Counted from the stretch's first letter, positions 19,292-28,817 are shown. The stretch is 36,492 bases of DNA from Sulfurovum sp. (GCA_030949325.1 JAUZSQ010000113.1:1-36492), one strand, 5' to 3'. Translations and numbers: made by a program. Notes: generated from the letters alone by a model not told the origin.

Positions 19292-19728
19292 TATTTATTA
19301 CAAACACTAAAGAATATATCTTTACTTCCACCTTCTCCACCTTCTTTTCTATCAGAGGCAAAAGAGATAATATCGAAATCATCTCCTTTTTTGATATAGA
19401 CAAAAAGGTTCTTCCATGAATCTTTAGGCAATTTTTTTAGATAGGGTTTGGCACGATAATTAGGGTACTTTTCACTATCAGGATTAGAGGTTAAGGCTTC
19501 GAATCCTTCTTCTGTCTCGGGATACATTCCATTATCAAGCTTGAACATATCAAGACGTTTTTCAAGGTCATTCATTTTAAGACAAACAGTATCACGTTTG
19601 GCTTGGTCAGCTGCGTCCATGAGTCCAGGGGCTACAACTGCTACAAGACCTCCTAAGATAACAATAACAATTAATAATTCAATAAGAGAAAATCCAGCTC
19701 TTTGTTTTGATAGGGGTTTCATTTGCAT
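19291..19728 (-). CDS. gspG: Major pseudopilin GspG
   Basis: Main subunit of the type II secretion pseudopilus. 145 residues, the standard length. Signal QRAGFSLIELLIVIVILGGL, then PGLMDAADQAKRDTV and the GspG-specific stretch LDMFKLDNGMYPETEEGFEAL, ending in a loop with SFASDRKEGGEGG, where the usual calcium-binding Asp-Gly pattern sits. First gene of the minus-strand pseudopilin run, divergent from gspK. Confidence 0.95.
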   Translation of the reverse strand: MQMKPLSKQRAGFSLIELLIVIVILGGLVAVVAPGLMDAADQAKRDTVCLKMNDLEKRLDMFKLDNGMYPETEEGFEALTSNPDSEKYPNYRAKPYLKKLPKDSWKNLFVYIKKGDDFDIISFASDRKEGGEGGSKDIFFSVCNK

Positions 19729-19745
19729 CCTTTAGTTTGCTTGGG

Positions 19746-19751
19746 TATAAT
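19746..19751 (+). promoter_or_regulatory. Putative -10 element for the gspK-J operon
   Basis: TATAAT within TTGGGTATAATTTGCT, 34 bases before the gspK start, in the 56-base gap between divergent gspG and gspK. The same 16 bases occur upstream of bioC (29196-29211), which supports a genuine housekeeping promoter type. Confidence 0.6.
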
Positions 19752-19784
19752 TTGCTTAATATTTTACTTGAATAGAGCTTTTAG

Positions 19785-20700
19785 ATGGATAAAATGAAAA
19801 AACATACTAGATTTACTGCCTCGAAAGAGGGATTTGCTTTGATGATTACACTTTCGGTGTTGTCTGTGGTGATTGCTTTGACGGTGGTATTACTAAGCTA
19901 TTTTAATGAAGTCAAAGAAGATGCGCAGACTACGAAAGCTTTGATACAAGGCAATGTGTATTATGCAGATATTTTGGAACAGTTTAGCAAATTTAAAAAT
20001 AAAAAGTCTCTTTTTTCACAACTATACCTCCGAGCTGTGAGCTTAAATAGCCCTGATGGACGTTTTTCTCTATCGCTTAGTTGTAAACCTCTGTCTTCAG
20101 GGATAAATATTAATTGGTTGGCGATGGACAGGAACAAAGAGAAGCAACATCTTTTTCAAGAGTCACAAATACTTTTTGACTTTTTGTCTGAAGCGTACAA
20201 AATAGAAGACCCTGATAGACTTTTAGAACTAATATTGCTAGAGATTGGTCAAGATAAAACACTAGAAAAAGAGGATCAAAGAAGGCTTATACAAAAAAAT
20301 GGTATTATTAGTTATGCACAGTTATCAGAGATAATTAACCGTTATGAGATGGAAGTGGATGACCAAAAAGTAGCATTGATACCATGGGGTCAATACTTTA
20401 GTTTTTCTAAAACATCAGAAAAAATTGATATTGAATATAGTTCTATTGCGTTTATTTCATTTTTGTTTGATATGAGTATTCAATCGGTGACTGAATGGAA
20501 GTATGCAAGAGAAAAAATATCACTTGCCAACTTTGTGAGCCAGAATGGAGGTGACTTCTCTGCAAAAAAACGCTTATTTGCAGGAAATACTTTTTTGGCT
20601 GAGTCATCAGTGTAGTGTCATATATGGGGCAGGATATAGATTTACATTTGATTATATAGAAGGAGAGGCAAAATATTTTGAATTTCATGGGAAATACTAA
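19785..20700 (+). CDS. gspK: Pseudopilus tip protein GspK (one frameshift at 20591-20596)
   Basis: GspK caps the pseudopilus with GspI and GspJ. The signal KEGFALMITLSVLSVVIAL has Gly before the cut and lacks Glu at +5, a known trait of GspK. A large periplasmic domain follows with the SAM-like features of the family (EDPDRLLELILLEIG; ISYAQLSEIINRYEM). The frame stops at 20615, but dropping one T from the T6 run at 20591-20596 extends it as FWLSHQCSVIYGAGYRFTF and on to a stop at 20698-20700, about 304 residues. The sensible extension argues for a sequence error. First gene of the plus-strand operon. Confidence 0.85.
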
Positions 20701-21618
20701 AGAACTATTATTAATACATCAAGAGATGAGGTCTATTAGAGTACTACCTTCTAAGGGTGTAAATATTATGTTGACACCTCAGTTTTATACACTTATACGA
20801 GAAGACTTACCTGTCAAATATGCCTATCAAGCCAAGCGTATAGCCACCTTCTTTATTTGAAGGCTTATTAGAAGATGTAGAAGAGTATGCGTATTTTGTC
20901 AGCAAAGAAGCAGAATCTTGGGTCTTTATCGCTTATAATACTACGATGATTGGAGCATTTTTGACCTCCAAAGGTATAGAGAGTGAGCGTGTAAGTAAAA
21001 TGTATTTTGCTGAACAGTCTTTAGAAGCGTTTGTAGATCCTGTACTCTTGGGAGAGAGTAGTGCTTTGGTAAACTTGTATGGTACGATGACGATTGTACC
21101 CCAATTAGCACTAGAACCTCACAGTAGAAGAATGTCTATTCATACAGGACTAACTCCTCAAAAAGGTGTTTCTTTTGAAGTAGGGTCTAAGACTTTAATC
21201 CCTCTAAATGAAGCCTATACGATAGCGTCTATTTGTATCTTGTTTATGGCTATTTATCTCGTAGAAGCATCTCGTTATGGTGGCAGTGACCATGTACATG
21301 ACGAAGAAATTCTTGTACTTTTAGAAGCGTATCCTGCCTTGGAAAGTTCTTATACACGCAATAATATTTTGCTAAAATATAGAGAGATTGATAAAAAAAG
21401 AGCGTATCAAACGTGATGTGATTAAATCTCTTTCTCGTATGCTTTTTAAGGGTTCTACATTGACGGTACTTACGATGGATGAACAAAAGTTTGAAGCCCA
21501 ATTTGAATGCAGTGACAAAGAGGTCTCCACTCGTTTAAAAGCCTTGGCAAAAGAAGAGAATTTTATGACTACAGCTATGGGAACGGAACATAACCTCAAA
21601 ATCGAAGGTAGGCTTTAA
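20678..21618 (+). CDS. gspL: Type II secretion inner-membrane protein GspL (two frameshifts)
   Basis: GspL couples the GspE ATPase to the periplasmic parts. The likely start is TTG at 20678, 9-12 bases after AGGAGAGG; the ATG at 20687 is the alternative. One extra base near 20843 (KRI then PPSLFEGLLEDVEEYAYF) and one extra A in the A7 run at 21393-21399 (KYREIDKKERIKRDVIKS) must be removed, giving about 312 residues. The N-terminal part has the actin-like fold shared with PilM; a single membrane helix follows (YTIASICILFMAIYLVEASR), then a small ferredoxin-like periplasmic domain. Assigned by order between gspK and gspM and by topology. Confidence 0.75.
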
Positions 21619-22019
21619 TGGCTTGGAAATTATATAAGAGTGAATTGATTGTAGGGAGTGCTTTTTTAGTATTGCTTATAGCTTTTTTCTATAAACAAGC
21701 TGTCATCTCTTCTGAAGGCAATGCAGGACAAGAGAGCCAAGCTATTTTGTATGAAATCAAAGAGACTATTGCCCTCAAAAAAGTTTGGGGAGATAAAAAA
21801 ATGATTAAAAAACTTAATAAAATACAAAAAATGATTTCTCCTTCTCAAGTAAAATGGGACAGACGAGGTAAAAAACTCAAAGCAGTATTTAGCAATCTAT
21901 CGTCTAGGGAACTCAATCAAGTTGTTGAAAAAATTATGCGATTGGGTGTAGAAATACAAAAGTTAAGTATCAAAAAATTAGGTGCATCTTATAGCTTGGA
22001 GTTTAAATGCAAATGGTAA
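21618..22019 (+). CDS. gspM: Type II secretion protein GspM-like
   Basis: 133 residues: a short cytoplasmic start, one membrane helix (ELIVGSAFLVLLIAFFYKQA), then a Lys-rich periplasmic domain of about 100 residues ending LGASYSLEFKCKW, compatible with the ferredoxin-like GspM fold. Sequence is too diverged for motif recognition, so the call rests on topology and position after gspL (TAATG overlap). Confidence 0.65.
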   Translation: MAWKLYKSELIVGSAFLVLLIAFFYKQAVISSEGNAGQESQAILYEIKETIALKKVWGDKKMIKKLNKIQKMISPSQVKWDRRGKKLKAVFSNLSSRELNQVVEKIMRLGVEIQKLSIKKLGASYSLEFKCKW

Positions 22020-22522
22020 AAAAAACGCTATTTATAGTCTTTCTCTTATGGTTTTCATTGTTGGCTTTTATGCCTAAGTCTGAACTCTATTATACACTAG
22101 AAAAACAACTCTATACACAAGAGATTGTTTTTAATGAAGCACAGATAGAAGAAGGGATATTTTCTTTGGTCATCAAAGATGTGACGGTGTATGTCAAAGG
22201 CATAGCCATGGCACATATAGAAGCCATAGAAGTCTCCACCTATCTCTTTTTTACAACAGTGGAGATTCACAATATTGAAGTAGAAGAAGCTTTACACAAT
22301 AAAGTACCAGCATTGACTAAAATACTCAACTTTTCACATAGTCTTACTTCGCCTTTGATGGTGATACTTCAGGCTAATGGTTCTTTTGGTAGTGTAGAAG
22401 GCGTAGTCTCTTTGGATGCACAAAAGGTAAAGATAGACTTTATAGAGACAAAGAAGATGGATATGCTTAAACCTTTGTTAGTCAAAAGTGAAAAAGGATG
22501 GTCCTATGAAAAATCTTTTTAA
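22007..22522 (+). CDS. gspN: Type II secretion protein GspN-like
   Basis: 171 residues with an N-terminal membrane anchor (KKTLFIVFLLWFSLLAFMP) and a beta-rich periplasmic part with the repeated pattern of short amphipathic strands typical of GspN (VKDVTVYVKGIAMAHIEAIE; GSVEGVVSLDAQKVKIDF). The start is ATG 22007 or the in-frame ATG 22013. It overlaps gspM by 13 bases and gspC by 17. Called from position and pattern; moderate certainty. Confidence 0.6.
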   Translation: MQMVKKTLFIVFLLWFSLLAFMPKSELYYTLEKQLYTQEIVFNEAQIEEGIFSLVIKDVTVYVKGIAMAHIEAIEVSTYLFFTTVEIHNIEVEEALHNKVPALTKILNFSHSLTSPLMVILQANGSFGSVEGVVSLDAQKVKIDFIETKKMDMLKPLLVKSEKGWSYEKSF

Positions 22523-23349
22523 GATAGAAAATATAAAAGCCTTCGTCTTTGTATTGGCCTTTGTATTGGTTGTGAAGCTTCTATGGTTTGTGGTACAAGT
22601 GTTGTGGCTCTCACCCGTAGATATAGACCAAGAAAAAGACCAGCCTAGTAAGACCCTCTATTATAAGGTCAAACTCACCCCTAGAGATGTTCCTGCACCT
22701 ATTACCCAAGTCAAAAAGGTGATTACTAAGGTACAAGGGAGCATTAAAGAGCTTACTTTACTAGGCATATACAATGACGAAGAGACTTCTATTGCAATGA
22801 TTTTATATAAGAAGAATTCTAAAGTCTTGGGTATTGGTGAAGATGTAAATGGTTTTATTTTGGAAGGTACGGGTAAGAACTATGCTATCTTTAGTAAAAA
22901 TAATGAAAACTATAAAGTGATGCTAGTGAAAAAAGGTAAATCTACAAGTAGTCTTGATATTAAAAGTGAGACAGTAGAAGAAGAAAAACCAAAATCTGAA
23001 AAGACTTTTGGGTGAAGTAACCAATGAAGGGGGAGTCAAAATGATAGACCGTTCCCTCTTAGACCATTATGCTGAAAACATGGATGATATTTACAAAAAT
23101 GTGGGTATCAAAGAAGTCAAAGAGGGCAAGGATTTAAAAGGATTTAAGATTGATTTTATCCGTAAAGATTCTCCTTTTGCCAAGTTGGGTATCAAGCGAC
23201 ATGATGTGATTAAATCGATTAATGGACAAGAACTCACAAGTTACAACGCAGCATTTAATTTCTATAAAGATATTAAAAATGTAGAGAACTTAAGTGTAGT
23301 AATTATAAGAAAGAATGAAGAAATGGAGCTAGAATATGAAATTAATTAA
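22506..23349 (+). CDS. gspC: Type II secretion protein GspC (one frameshift near 22985-23000)
   Basis: GspC links the inner-membrane platform to the secretin. Order seen: one membrane helix (FVFVLAFVLVVKLLWFVVQV), a linker, an HR-like domain (LLGIYNDEETSIAMILYK, VLGIGEDVNGFILEGTG), and a C-terminal PDZ domain (GFKIDFIRKDSPFAKLGIKR, DVIKSINGQELTSYNAAFNF). The frame breaks before LLGEVTNEGGVKMIDRS; removing one base near 22985-23000 gives about 280 residues. The PDZ part on its own (from 23008) has no reason to start there, so a sequence error is likely. It overlaps gspD by 14 bases. Confidence 0.85.
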
Positions 23350-25477
23350 TATAGTATTGAGTGTAGTATTGGTATTGTCAGTCAATACTTATGCGGTAGA
23401 AGAGGAAGAAGTCAATGTCAACTTTAGAGACTTAAAGGTACGAGACTTTATTGAAATGGTTTCCAAAATTACCAAAAAGAATATGTTGATAGAGACAGAA
23501 CTCAAAGGTAAGATTAATTTTATTTCACAAACGCCGATTAAGAAGAGTGGATTAATCTCTTTGGCAAACTCTATTTTATCTAGTAAAGGCTTGACCTTAG
23601 TAGACAAAGGGGACTACTTTAAAGTAGTCAAATCGGCCAATGCCGCAGGAGAAGGATTACCTGTACGCAGTAGTATTTCAGGCAGTGTGATGGCAACGGT
23701 GATATTTCCACTACATAACACCAATGCAGCCGTTGTTCGTGCGAAGATTAAACCTTTGTTACACAAAAGTGCTAAGGTAATTTCCTTTAAAGAAAATAAT
23801 GTGCTTTCTATTACCGCTTATCCTGAGACTTTAGAATCAATTGCCAAGATTATCCATGCTGTAGAAGAGCGTGGAGAGAAAAAGTCTATTATTTATGAAT
23901 TACAACATTCGACGGTCAAAGATGTATTTAGTAATGCTCAAAATATGGCAAAGAAGCTTTTCCCTCAAACGATTGAGAGTGAAAAAGTAGATATATTTAA
24001 AGATGAATCTACCAACTCTATTATCTTAGTGGGTAAAACGGATAATGCAAATCGTATGATTAAGTATATCAAGCAATTAGATAGAGAGGGTGAAGACCAA
24101 TCTCAAAAAATGTATGTACTTAGACTCAATAATTCAAACGTAGAAGAGATGGAAAAAATCCTTTCTAAATTACTATCACAAATGAACTCTGTAGCCATTA
24201 AAACTTCCAAAAAAGGGGGCGTACCTCCTAGCAAAGCGATGGTAGTTTCTGATGTAGAACGTAATGCACTTATTTTACTCGCTACTGGGGAACAGATTAA
24301 AAATATCCGTGAAACGGTAGCCAAAATTGATATTCCAAAATCACAAGTGTATGTCAAAGCCAAAATTATTGAAGTTGATACCAATATGGCAGCACAAGTC
24401 GGGTTAAAGTATGGTTTTGAAGGTGGTGCGATTACTTCGACAGGGCTATTTTCTATGGGAGGAAACTTAGGTGGTCAGGCACTCAATATGTCAGCAGAAC
24501 TTTTAGGATTTTTAAATAGCAGTCAAACGAGTACACAGCTTGATAACAATGGTAACTCAATACAACAAACAAGCCCAGCATTTAAGATTGATTCTACGGA
24601 TAAAGTGTTTGCTTTAGGGGCACAATTAGACCTTTTGCAAAAAAATGGAGCAGCGAATCTTCTGTCCGAGCCTTCTGTTTTGTGTACCAATAACAAAGAG
24701 TCTTCTATTTATATAGGACAAACCATGTCTATTTTGGCACAAGGTCAGCAATCAACAGCAGGGCTTTCTAATATTGTGAATTCTTATACGAGAGAAGATA
24801 TTGGTTTGACCCTAACCGTACAGCCTAGACTCTCTAGTAACAATCAGGTCAGCCTTGAAATATTGGTAGAAATTGAAGACTTAGACCCTTCTTCTGAACA
24901 AATTGCAGATAGACCAACCACGACAAAGCGAACGGTAAAAACCAATGCTATTGTGAGAAATGGAGAGACGATTATCCTAGGGGGCTTGATTAAAAAAGTC
25001 GGTGGAAATGGAAAAGTTAAAATACCTTATCTAAGCGAGTTACCTATTATTGGTGATTTACTATTTACCCATAATTCCGATGTAGAAAGAGAACAAAATG
25101 TCATTATTTATCTTACTCCTTATATTGTAAGAAGTAGTTCAGATTTACAAAAACTCAAAAGCCTATTGAGTGAATTGGATGATGTACAAAGACAATATAA
25201 TAAAATTGTAGGCAAAAACCTTGAAGCATTAGATCTTAAAGCATTTAAGTCGCATAATGGCTCAGCCGCAGGACGTATTCGTGCTGTACCTCAAACCAAA
25301 GAGCAGGTGCAAAAAGTAAAAGTTGAAGAAGTAAAGGTTACAGAAGTAGGTTCGAGAGGACGTATTTATCATAGTAAGACTAGCGAAGATAAGGTTATTC
25401 AAGTAGAAAGTACAAATATAAGCAGTAATGATAGTATTGTCAATAATCACCAAGCATTGCTCTTTGGTGATGACTAA
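23336..25477 (+). CDS. gspD: Type II secretion outer-membrane secretin GspD
   Basis: Forms the outer-membrane channel. 713 residues with a signal peptide (MKLINIVLSVVLVLSVNTYA). N0 domain (NVNFRDLKVRDFIEMVSKIT), N1-N3 domains (about 110-340, e.g. FPLHNTNAAVVRAKIKPLL and YVLRLNNSNVEEMEKILSKL), then the secretin core (KIIEVDTNMAAQVGLKYGF; LLSEPSVLCTNNKESSIYIG; VRNGETIILGGLIKK; PIIGDLLFTH; NVIIYLTPYIV). A charged C-terminal tail of about 90 residues follows, possibly the pilotin-binding S-domain region. Its stop overlaps the gspE ATG as TAATG. Confidence 0.96.
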   Translation: MKLINIVLSVVLVLSVNTYAVEEEEVNVNFRDLKVRDFIEMVSKITKKNMLIETELKGKINFISQTPIKKSGLISLANSILSSKGLTLVDKGDYFKVVKSANAAGEGLPVRSSISGSVMATVIFPLHNTNAAVVRAKIKPLLHKSAKVISFKENNVLSITAYPETLESIAKIIHAVEERGEKKSIIYELQHSTVKDVFSNAQNMAKKLFPQTIESEKVDIFKDESTNSIILVGKTDNANRMIKYIKQLDREGEDQSQKMYVLRLNNSNVEEMEKILSKLLSQMNSVAIKTSKKGGVPPSKAMVVSDVERNALILLATGEQIKNIRETVAKIDIPKSQVYVKAKIIEVDTNMAAQVGLKYGFEGGAITSTGLFSMGGNLGGQALNMSAELLGFLNSSQTSTQLDNNGNSIQQTSPAFKIDSTDKVFALGAQLDLLQKNGAANLLSEPSVLCTNNKESSIYIGQTMSILAQGQQSTAGLSNIVNSYTREDIGLTLTVQPRLSSNNQVSLEILVEIEDLDPSSEQIADRPTTTKRTVKTNAIVRNGETIILGGLIKKVGGNGKVKIPYLSELPIIGDLLFTHNSDVEREQNVIIYLTPYIVRSSSDLQKLKSLLSELDDVQRQYNKIVGKNLEALDLKAFKSHNGSAAGRIRAVPQTKEQVQKVKVEEVKVTEVGSRGRIYHSKTSEDKVIQVESTNISSNDSIVNNHQALLFGDD

Positions 25478-26988
25478 TGTATTTTCCTCAACTTCAAGAT
25501 GTGAACCTTGAACCTCTATGGGAAGAGGAAATTAATCATAAATTAGCAATAAAACATGCGGTATTATTTTCTAAGATTAATGGTATTGCTACTGCGATTA
25601 TGACAGAAGAACGGCTTACAGAAGGACTGAACTATTTTTCCAAACTTTCACTGGCTTATCCTATTAATGTATTGGATTTAGAGAGTTTTGAGAGGCTTAA
25701 TAATAAGTTTTTGGAGATTCAAACAGGCTCAGACTTTGAAGAAATAGCGGGTGTATCAGATGAGCTGATAGAAGTCGAAGGTGATTTACTCGAATTTATT
25801 CGTAATTCACAAGATTTACTCTCTAATGAGGACTCTGCGCCTATTATTAAATTGGTCAATTCCCTTTTCTTTCAAGCCCTTCAAAAGGGAGCGAGTGATA
25901 TTCACATTGAAAGTAACGAACGTAAGGGAGAAGTACGTTTACGTATGGATGGTGCCTTAAAAAAGCATCTTGATTTAGACAAAAGTATTATTGCTTTGGT
26001 GATTAACCGTATTAAAGTTATCTCCAATCTTGATATTTCTGAAAAACGTGTACCTCAAGATGGGCGTACGCAACTGAGTATTGCCAAGAAAAGTATAGAT
26101 GTGCGGGTGTCTATTTTACCGACTTATCATGGAGAGAGGGTGGTGATGCGTATCCTTTCACAAAGTGAACATATCCCTACCTTGGAGTCTTTGGGATTTA
26201 CCGAAGATATTACGGTTAATCTCTATAAACTACTTAATCATGCCCATGGTATGATACTGGTTACAGGTCCTACGGGGTCGGGTAAATCTACTACACTTCA
26301 TGCTTGTATGCAACATATTTCTACGCCTGATAAAAATATTATTACCGTAGAAGACCCTGTGGAATATAATGCTGATAATATTTCTCAAATACAGGTCAAT
26401 ACCAAAGTAGGTTTGACTTTTGCCGCAGGTTTACGTTCTATTTTGAGACAAGACCCTGATATTATTATGGTGGGAGAGATTCGAGATTCTGAGACAGCAG
26501 ATATTGCCTTGCGTTCAGCCCTTACAGGGCATCTACTGCTCTCTACCCTACATACCAATGATGCAACCTCTTCGTTGAGTCGTTTGATGGATATGGGGAT
26601 TGAAAATTTTCTTATCTCTTCTACGCTTTTGGGTGTTTTGGCACAGCGTCTGACTAGAAAATTGTGTGTAGAATGTAAAGAGCCGACCTCATTGGCTCCT
26701 GCTACACTAGAAGAGTTAGACATCCCTACAAATACTAGCTACTTTAAAGCTGTAGGATGTAAAGTCTGTGACTTTACAGGCTATAAAGGCAGACAAGCCA
26801 TTGGAGAACTCTTTATTATTGATGACCAAGTCAAAGAGATGATGAAAGATGGGTTTAACGATTTTCAAGTCCGTGAATCCATGAAAAAACGAGGTATGTT
26901 AACGATTGCAGATAAGCTTAGAGAAATGCTAATAGCTGGGACTACAAGTTATGAAGAAGCAGTACGTGTGGGTATTATGGATGGATAA
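25477..26988 (+). CDS. gspE: Type II secretion ATPase GspE
   Basis: Cytoplasmic motor that drives pseudopilus assembly. 503 residues. N-terminal domain about 1-120, then the GspE core: SDIHIESNERKGEVRLRMDG, VPQDGRTQLS, Walker A GPTGSGKST (about 264-272), Asp box VEDPVEY, Walker B-region DIIMVGEIRDSETADIAL, His box GHLLLSTLHTNDA. The zinc-binding tetracysteine typical of GspE is present (Cys397, Cys400, Cys428, Cys431). It is coupled to gspD by a TAATG overlap, and gspJ follows 2 bases after its stop. Confidence 0.96.
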   Translation: MYFPQLQDVNLEPLWEEEINHKLAIKHAVLFSKINGIATAIMTEERLTEGLNYFSKLSLAYPINVLDLESFERLNNKFLEIQTGSDFEEIAGVSDELIEVEGDLLEFIRNSQDLLSNEDSAPIIKLVNSLFFQALQKGASDIHIESNERKGEVRLRMDGALKKHLDLDKSIIALVINRIKVISNLDISEKRVPQDGRTQLSIAKKSIDVRVSILPTYHGERVVMRILSQSEHIPTLESLGFTEDITVNLYKLLNHAHGMILVTGPTGSGKSTTLHACMQHISTPDKNIITVEDPVEYNADNISQIQVNTKVGLTFAAGLRSILRQDPDIIMVGEIRDSETADIALRSALTGHLLLSTLHTNDATSSLSRLMDMGIENFLISSTLLGVLAQRLTRKLCVECKEPTSLAPATLEELDIPTNTSYFKAVGCKVCDFTGYKGRQAIGELFIIDDQVKEMMKDGFNDFQVRESMKKRGMLTIADKLREMLIAGTTSYEEAVRVGIMDG

Positions 26989-26990
26989 GC

Positions 26991-27632
26991 ATGTATGCTC
27001 TTGTGTATAATACCAAAAAAGCGTTTACTTTAATAGAAGTACTCATTTCTATCGCCCTTTTGGGGATTGTGATTGTGGCACTTTTTTCTACAGTTAAGAT
27101 GATGCGAGATTCTAATGCACATCTATATAGCTATTTACAAAAAGCCAAAAAAATCACAAAGGCATCGAAAGTATTGTACCTTGATATCCTCAATTCAGAT
27201 GGAAATATTACGATAAAAAGAGATGATTTTACTAGGTTGTGTATAGAATCTACGGGCAATTCTCTCTATGGACTTTCTGTAGCGAAAGTATGTTGGCTTG
27301 TCTTAAAAAAAGAGCAGACCCTAGCACGAGTAGAAGGCAATAACTATACACTGCCTACACGCTTAGATGATAGAGTAGAAGTCAATCCTGTAATGAAACA
27401 TATTGAAATTTTTGATGTGTATCATCAAGAAGATAAAGTCTTGGTATTTATTAAAGAAAAAGAGAAAGAGCCTATTACCTTTTTGGTGCAAGGGATTACT
27501 AAGCCCATAGTCAAAAAAATAGGGAAACAAACGAAGCCTAATACGAATACTAACCCCAATGAACGAGGTAATCCCATACCACCTAGACCGAATGTAGATC
27601 CAGAACCTGATACTCTAGCACCCAAAGGATAA
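26991..27632 (+). CDS. gspJ: Minor pseudopilin, GspJ-like, with proline-rich tail
   Basis: 213 residues. The prepilin signal is TKKAFTLIEVLISIALLGIV; as in the GspI-like protein, Ala stands before the cut where Gly is expected. The pseudopilin domain runs to about 160. It is followed by a low-complexity tail (about 165-213) with Lys, Asn and Pro (KPNTNTNPNERGNPIPPRPN), which looks disordered and is not usual for GspJ. Last gene of the plus operon; its stop lies inside a terminator hairpin. The letter J is assigned by size and context. Confidence 0.75.
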   Translation: MYALVYNTKKAFTLIEVLISIALLGIVIVALFSTVKMMRDSNAHLYSYLQKAKKITKASKVLYLDILNSDGNITIKRDDFTRLCIESTGNSLYGLSVAKVCWLVLKKEQTLARVEGNNYTLPTRLDDRVEVNPVMKHIEIFDVYHQEDKVLVFIKEKEKEPITFLVQGITKPIVKKIGKQTKPNTNTNPNERGNPIPPRPNVDPEPDTLAPKG

Positions 27633-27646
27633 AGATTTTTATCCTT
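27625..27646. terminator. Bidirectional terminator between gspJ and pyrE
   Basis: Perfect 9-bp arms AAGGATAAA and TTTATCCTT with the 4-base loop GATT. The stop codon of gspJ (27630-27632) lies in the left arm and that of pyrE (27639-27641, minus) in the right arm, so one hairpin could end both convergent operons. The stem is AT-rich and lacks a strong T-tract. Confidence 0.6.
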
Positions 27647-28247
27647 GACTTCCAGGTTTAATCGCAGGGCTATGGCCTGCTTTACATAGAGGACAATCTT
27701 TGGGAGCATACATCTCAAAGCTAAAGTCATCTAAGGCAAAGAGTGGAATATCTTTGGGTAAGGCACATTCTGACTTACTAGTACTTGCACCTTTGATTCT
27801 TTTACAAAAACCTCTGTTGGCAAGTGAGGCAAAAGCCACGACTTTGCCACCTAAGGCTTCAATAGCATCAAAGGCTTTGAGTGCAGAACCCCCTGTGGTA
27901 ATAATATCTTCACAGATGATGATTCTCTCACCTTTGCTTACAGTAAACCCACGACGCAATTGCATACCACCTTCTTTTTTCTCTACAAAGATAGAACGAA
28001 CCTGTAAAGAACGAGCAAGTTCATAGCCTGTCAAGACTCCACCTAAGGCAGGTGCACAAATAGTATCTACTTCTATTTGGGCATCACGTATCATTGAGGC
28101 TAAGGCATTGGTAAGTTGGGAAGCTTTGTGAGGGTATTCCATGACTTTGGCACTTTGAAGGTACTGACTTGAGTGATTGCCACTAGCAAGTAAAAAGTGC
28201 CCATCTAAAAGGGCATTGGCATCTTTATAGACTTGTTCGACATTCAT
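27639..28247 (-). CDS. pyrE: Orotate phosphoribosyltransferase
   Basis: Joins orotate to PRPP to make OMP in pyrimidine synthesis. 202 residues. The PRPP-binding motif is IICEDIITTGGSALKAFDAI; VDTICAPALGGVLTGYELAR and RSIFVEKKEGGMQLRRGF are the other typical segments. The C-terminal extension with CPLCKAGHSPAIKPGSQG has a Cys pair seen in this longer bacterial subgroup. It follows frr by 3 bases, the same neighbourhood as in Helicobacter. Confidence 0.95.
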   Translation of the reverse strand: MNVEQVYKDANALLDGHFLLASGNHSSQYLQSAKVMEYPHKASQLTNALASMIRDAQIEVDTICAPALGGVLTGYELARSLQVRSIFVEKKEGGMQLRRGFTVSKGERIIICEDIITTGGSALKAFDAIEALGGKVVAFASLANRGFCKRIKGASTSKSECALPKDIPLFALDDFSFEMYAPKDCPLCKAGHSPAIKPGSQG

Positions 28248-28250
28248 ATC

Positions 28251-28808
28251 TTAGACCTTTAAAATATCAGTTTCTTTCGTTTTAAAAGTTTCATCTACTT
28301 TTACTACAAAATCATCAGTTGTTTTTTGTACGGTATCTTGTGCTTTCTTAGACTCATCTTCACTTATATCTTTTTCTTTTTCAAGTTTTTTGATTTTGTC
28401 ATTGGCATCTTTTCTGACATTTCTAATAGACACTTTGGCATGTTCTACCATACCTTTGGCTTGTTTGACAATACCTTGACGTTGTTCAGCAGTCATAGGA
28501 GGGAAAAAGAGCTTAATAAAGTCTCCATCATTGTTCGGATTGACACCAATATTGGCTTCTTGTATAGCTTTTTCTATAACAGGAAGGAGTGATTTCTCCC
28601 AAGGGGTAATACTAATAGTGGTAGCATCTGTAGTGATGACATTTCCCACTTGTGTGAGGGCTGTCATAGTACCATAATAATCGACTCTGATATTATCTAC
28701 AATACCCGTGGTGACTCTTCCTGTTCTAAGGCTAGAAAAATCTCTTTTGAGGGAATCAATACTTTTTCCCATATTTACTGTTGTTTGTTCTAAAATGTCA
28801 TTTAGCAT
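28251..28808 (-). CDS. frr: Ribosome recycling factor
   Basis: Releases ribosomes from mRNA after termination, with EF-G. 185 residues, the standard length. Typical segments: [53 protein letters not shown], and [18 protein letters not shown]. It lies 9 bases after secG and 3 before pyrE, so the three form an operon. Confidence 0.97.
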   Translation of the reverse strand: MLNDILEQTTVNMGKSIDSLKRDFSSLRTGRVTTGIVDNIRVDYYGTMTALTQVGNVITTDATTISITPWEKSLLPVIEKAIQEANIGVNPNNDGDFIKLFFPPMTAEQRQGIVKQAKGMVEHAKVSIRNVRKDANDKIKKLEKEKDISEDESKKAQDTVQKTTDDFVVKVDETFKTKETDILKV

Positions 28809-28817
28809 TGCTTTCTC

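Noticed and set aside
26991-27632. GspJ-like tail as an exosortase sorting signal
   Set aside because: It has no C-terminal membrane helix and no basic end, both of which a PEP-CTERM-type signal needs.
16516-27632. The gsp locus as a type IV pilus system
   Set aside because: GspC with a PDZ domain, GspK, GspL/M/N and the GspG major pseudopilin with its Asp-Gly loop point to type II secretion; no pilT or pilin with a long globular domain is present.
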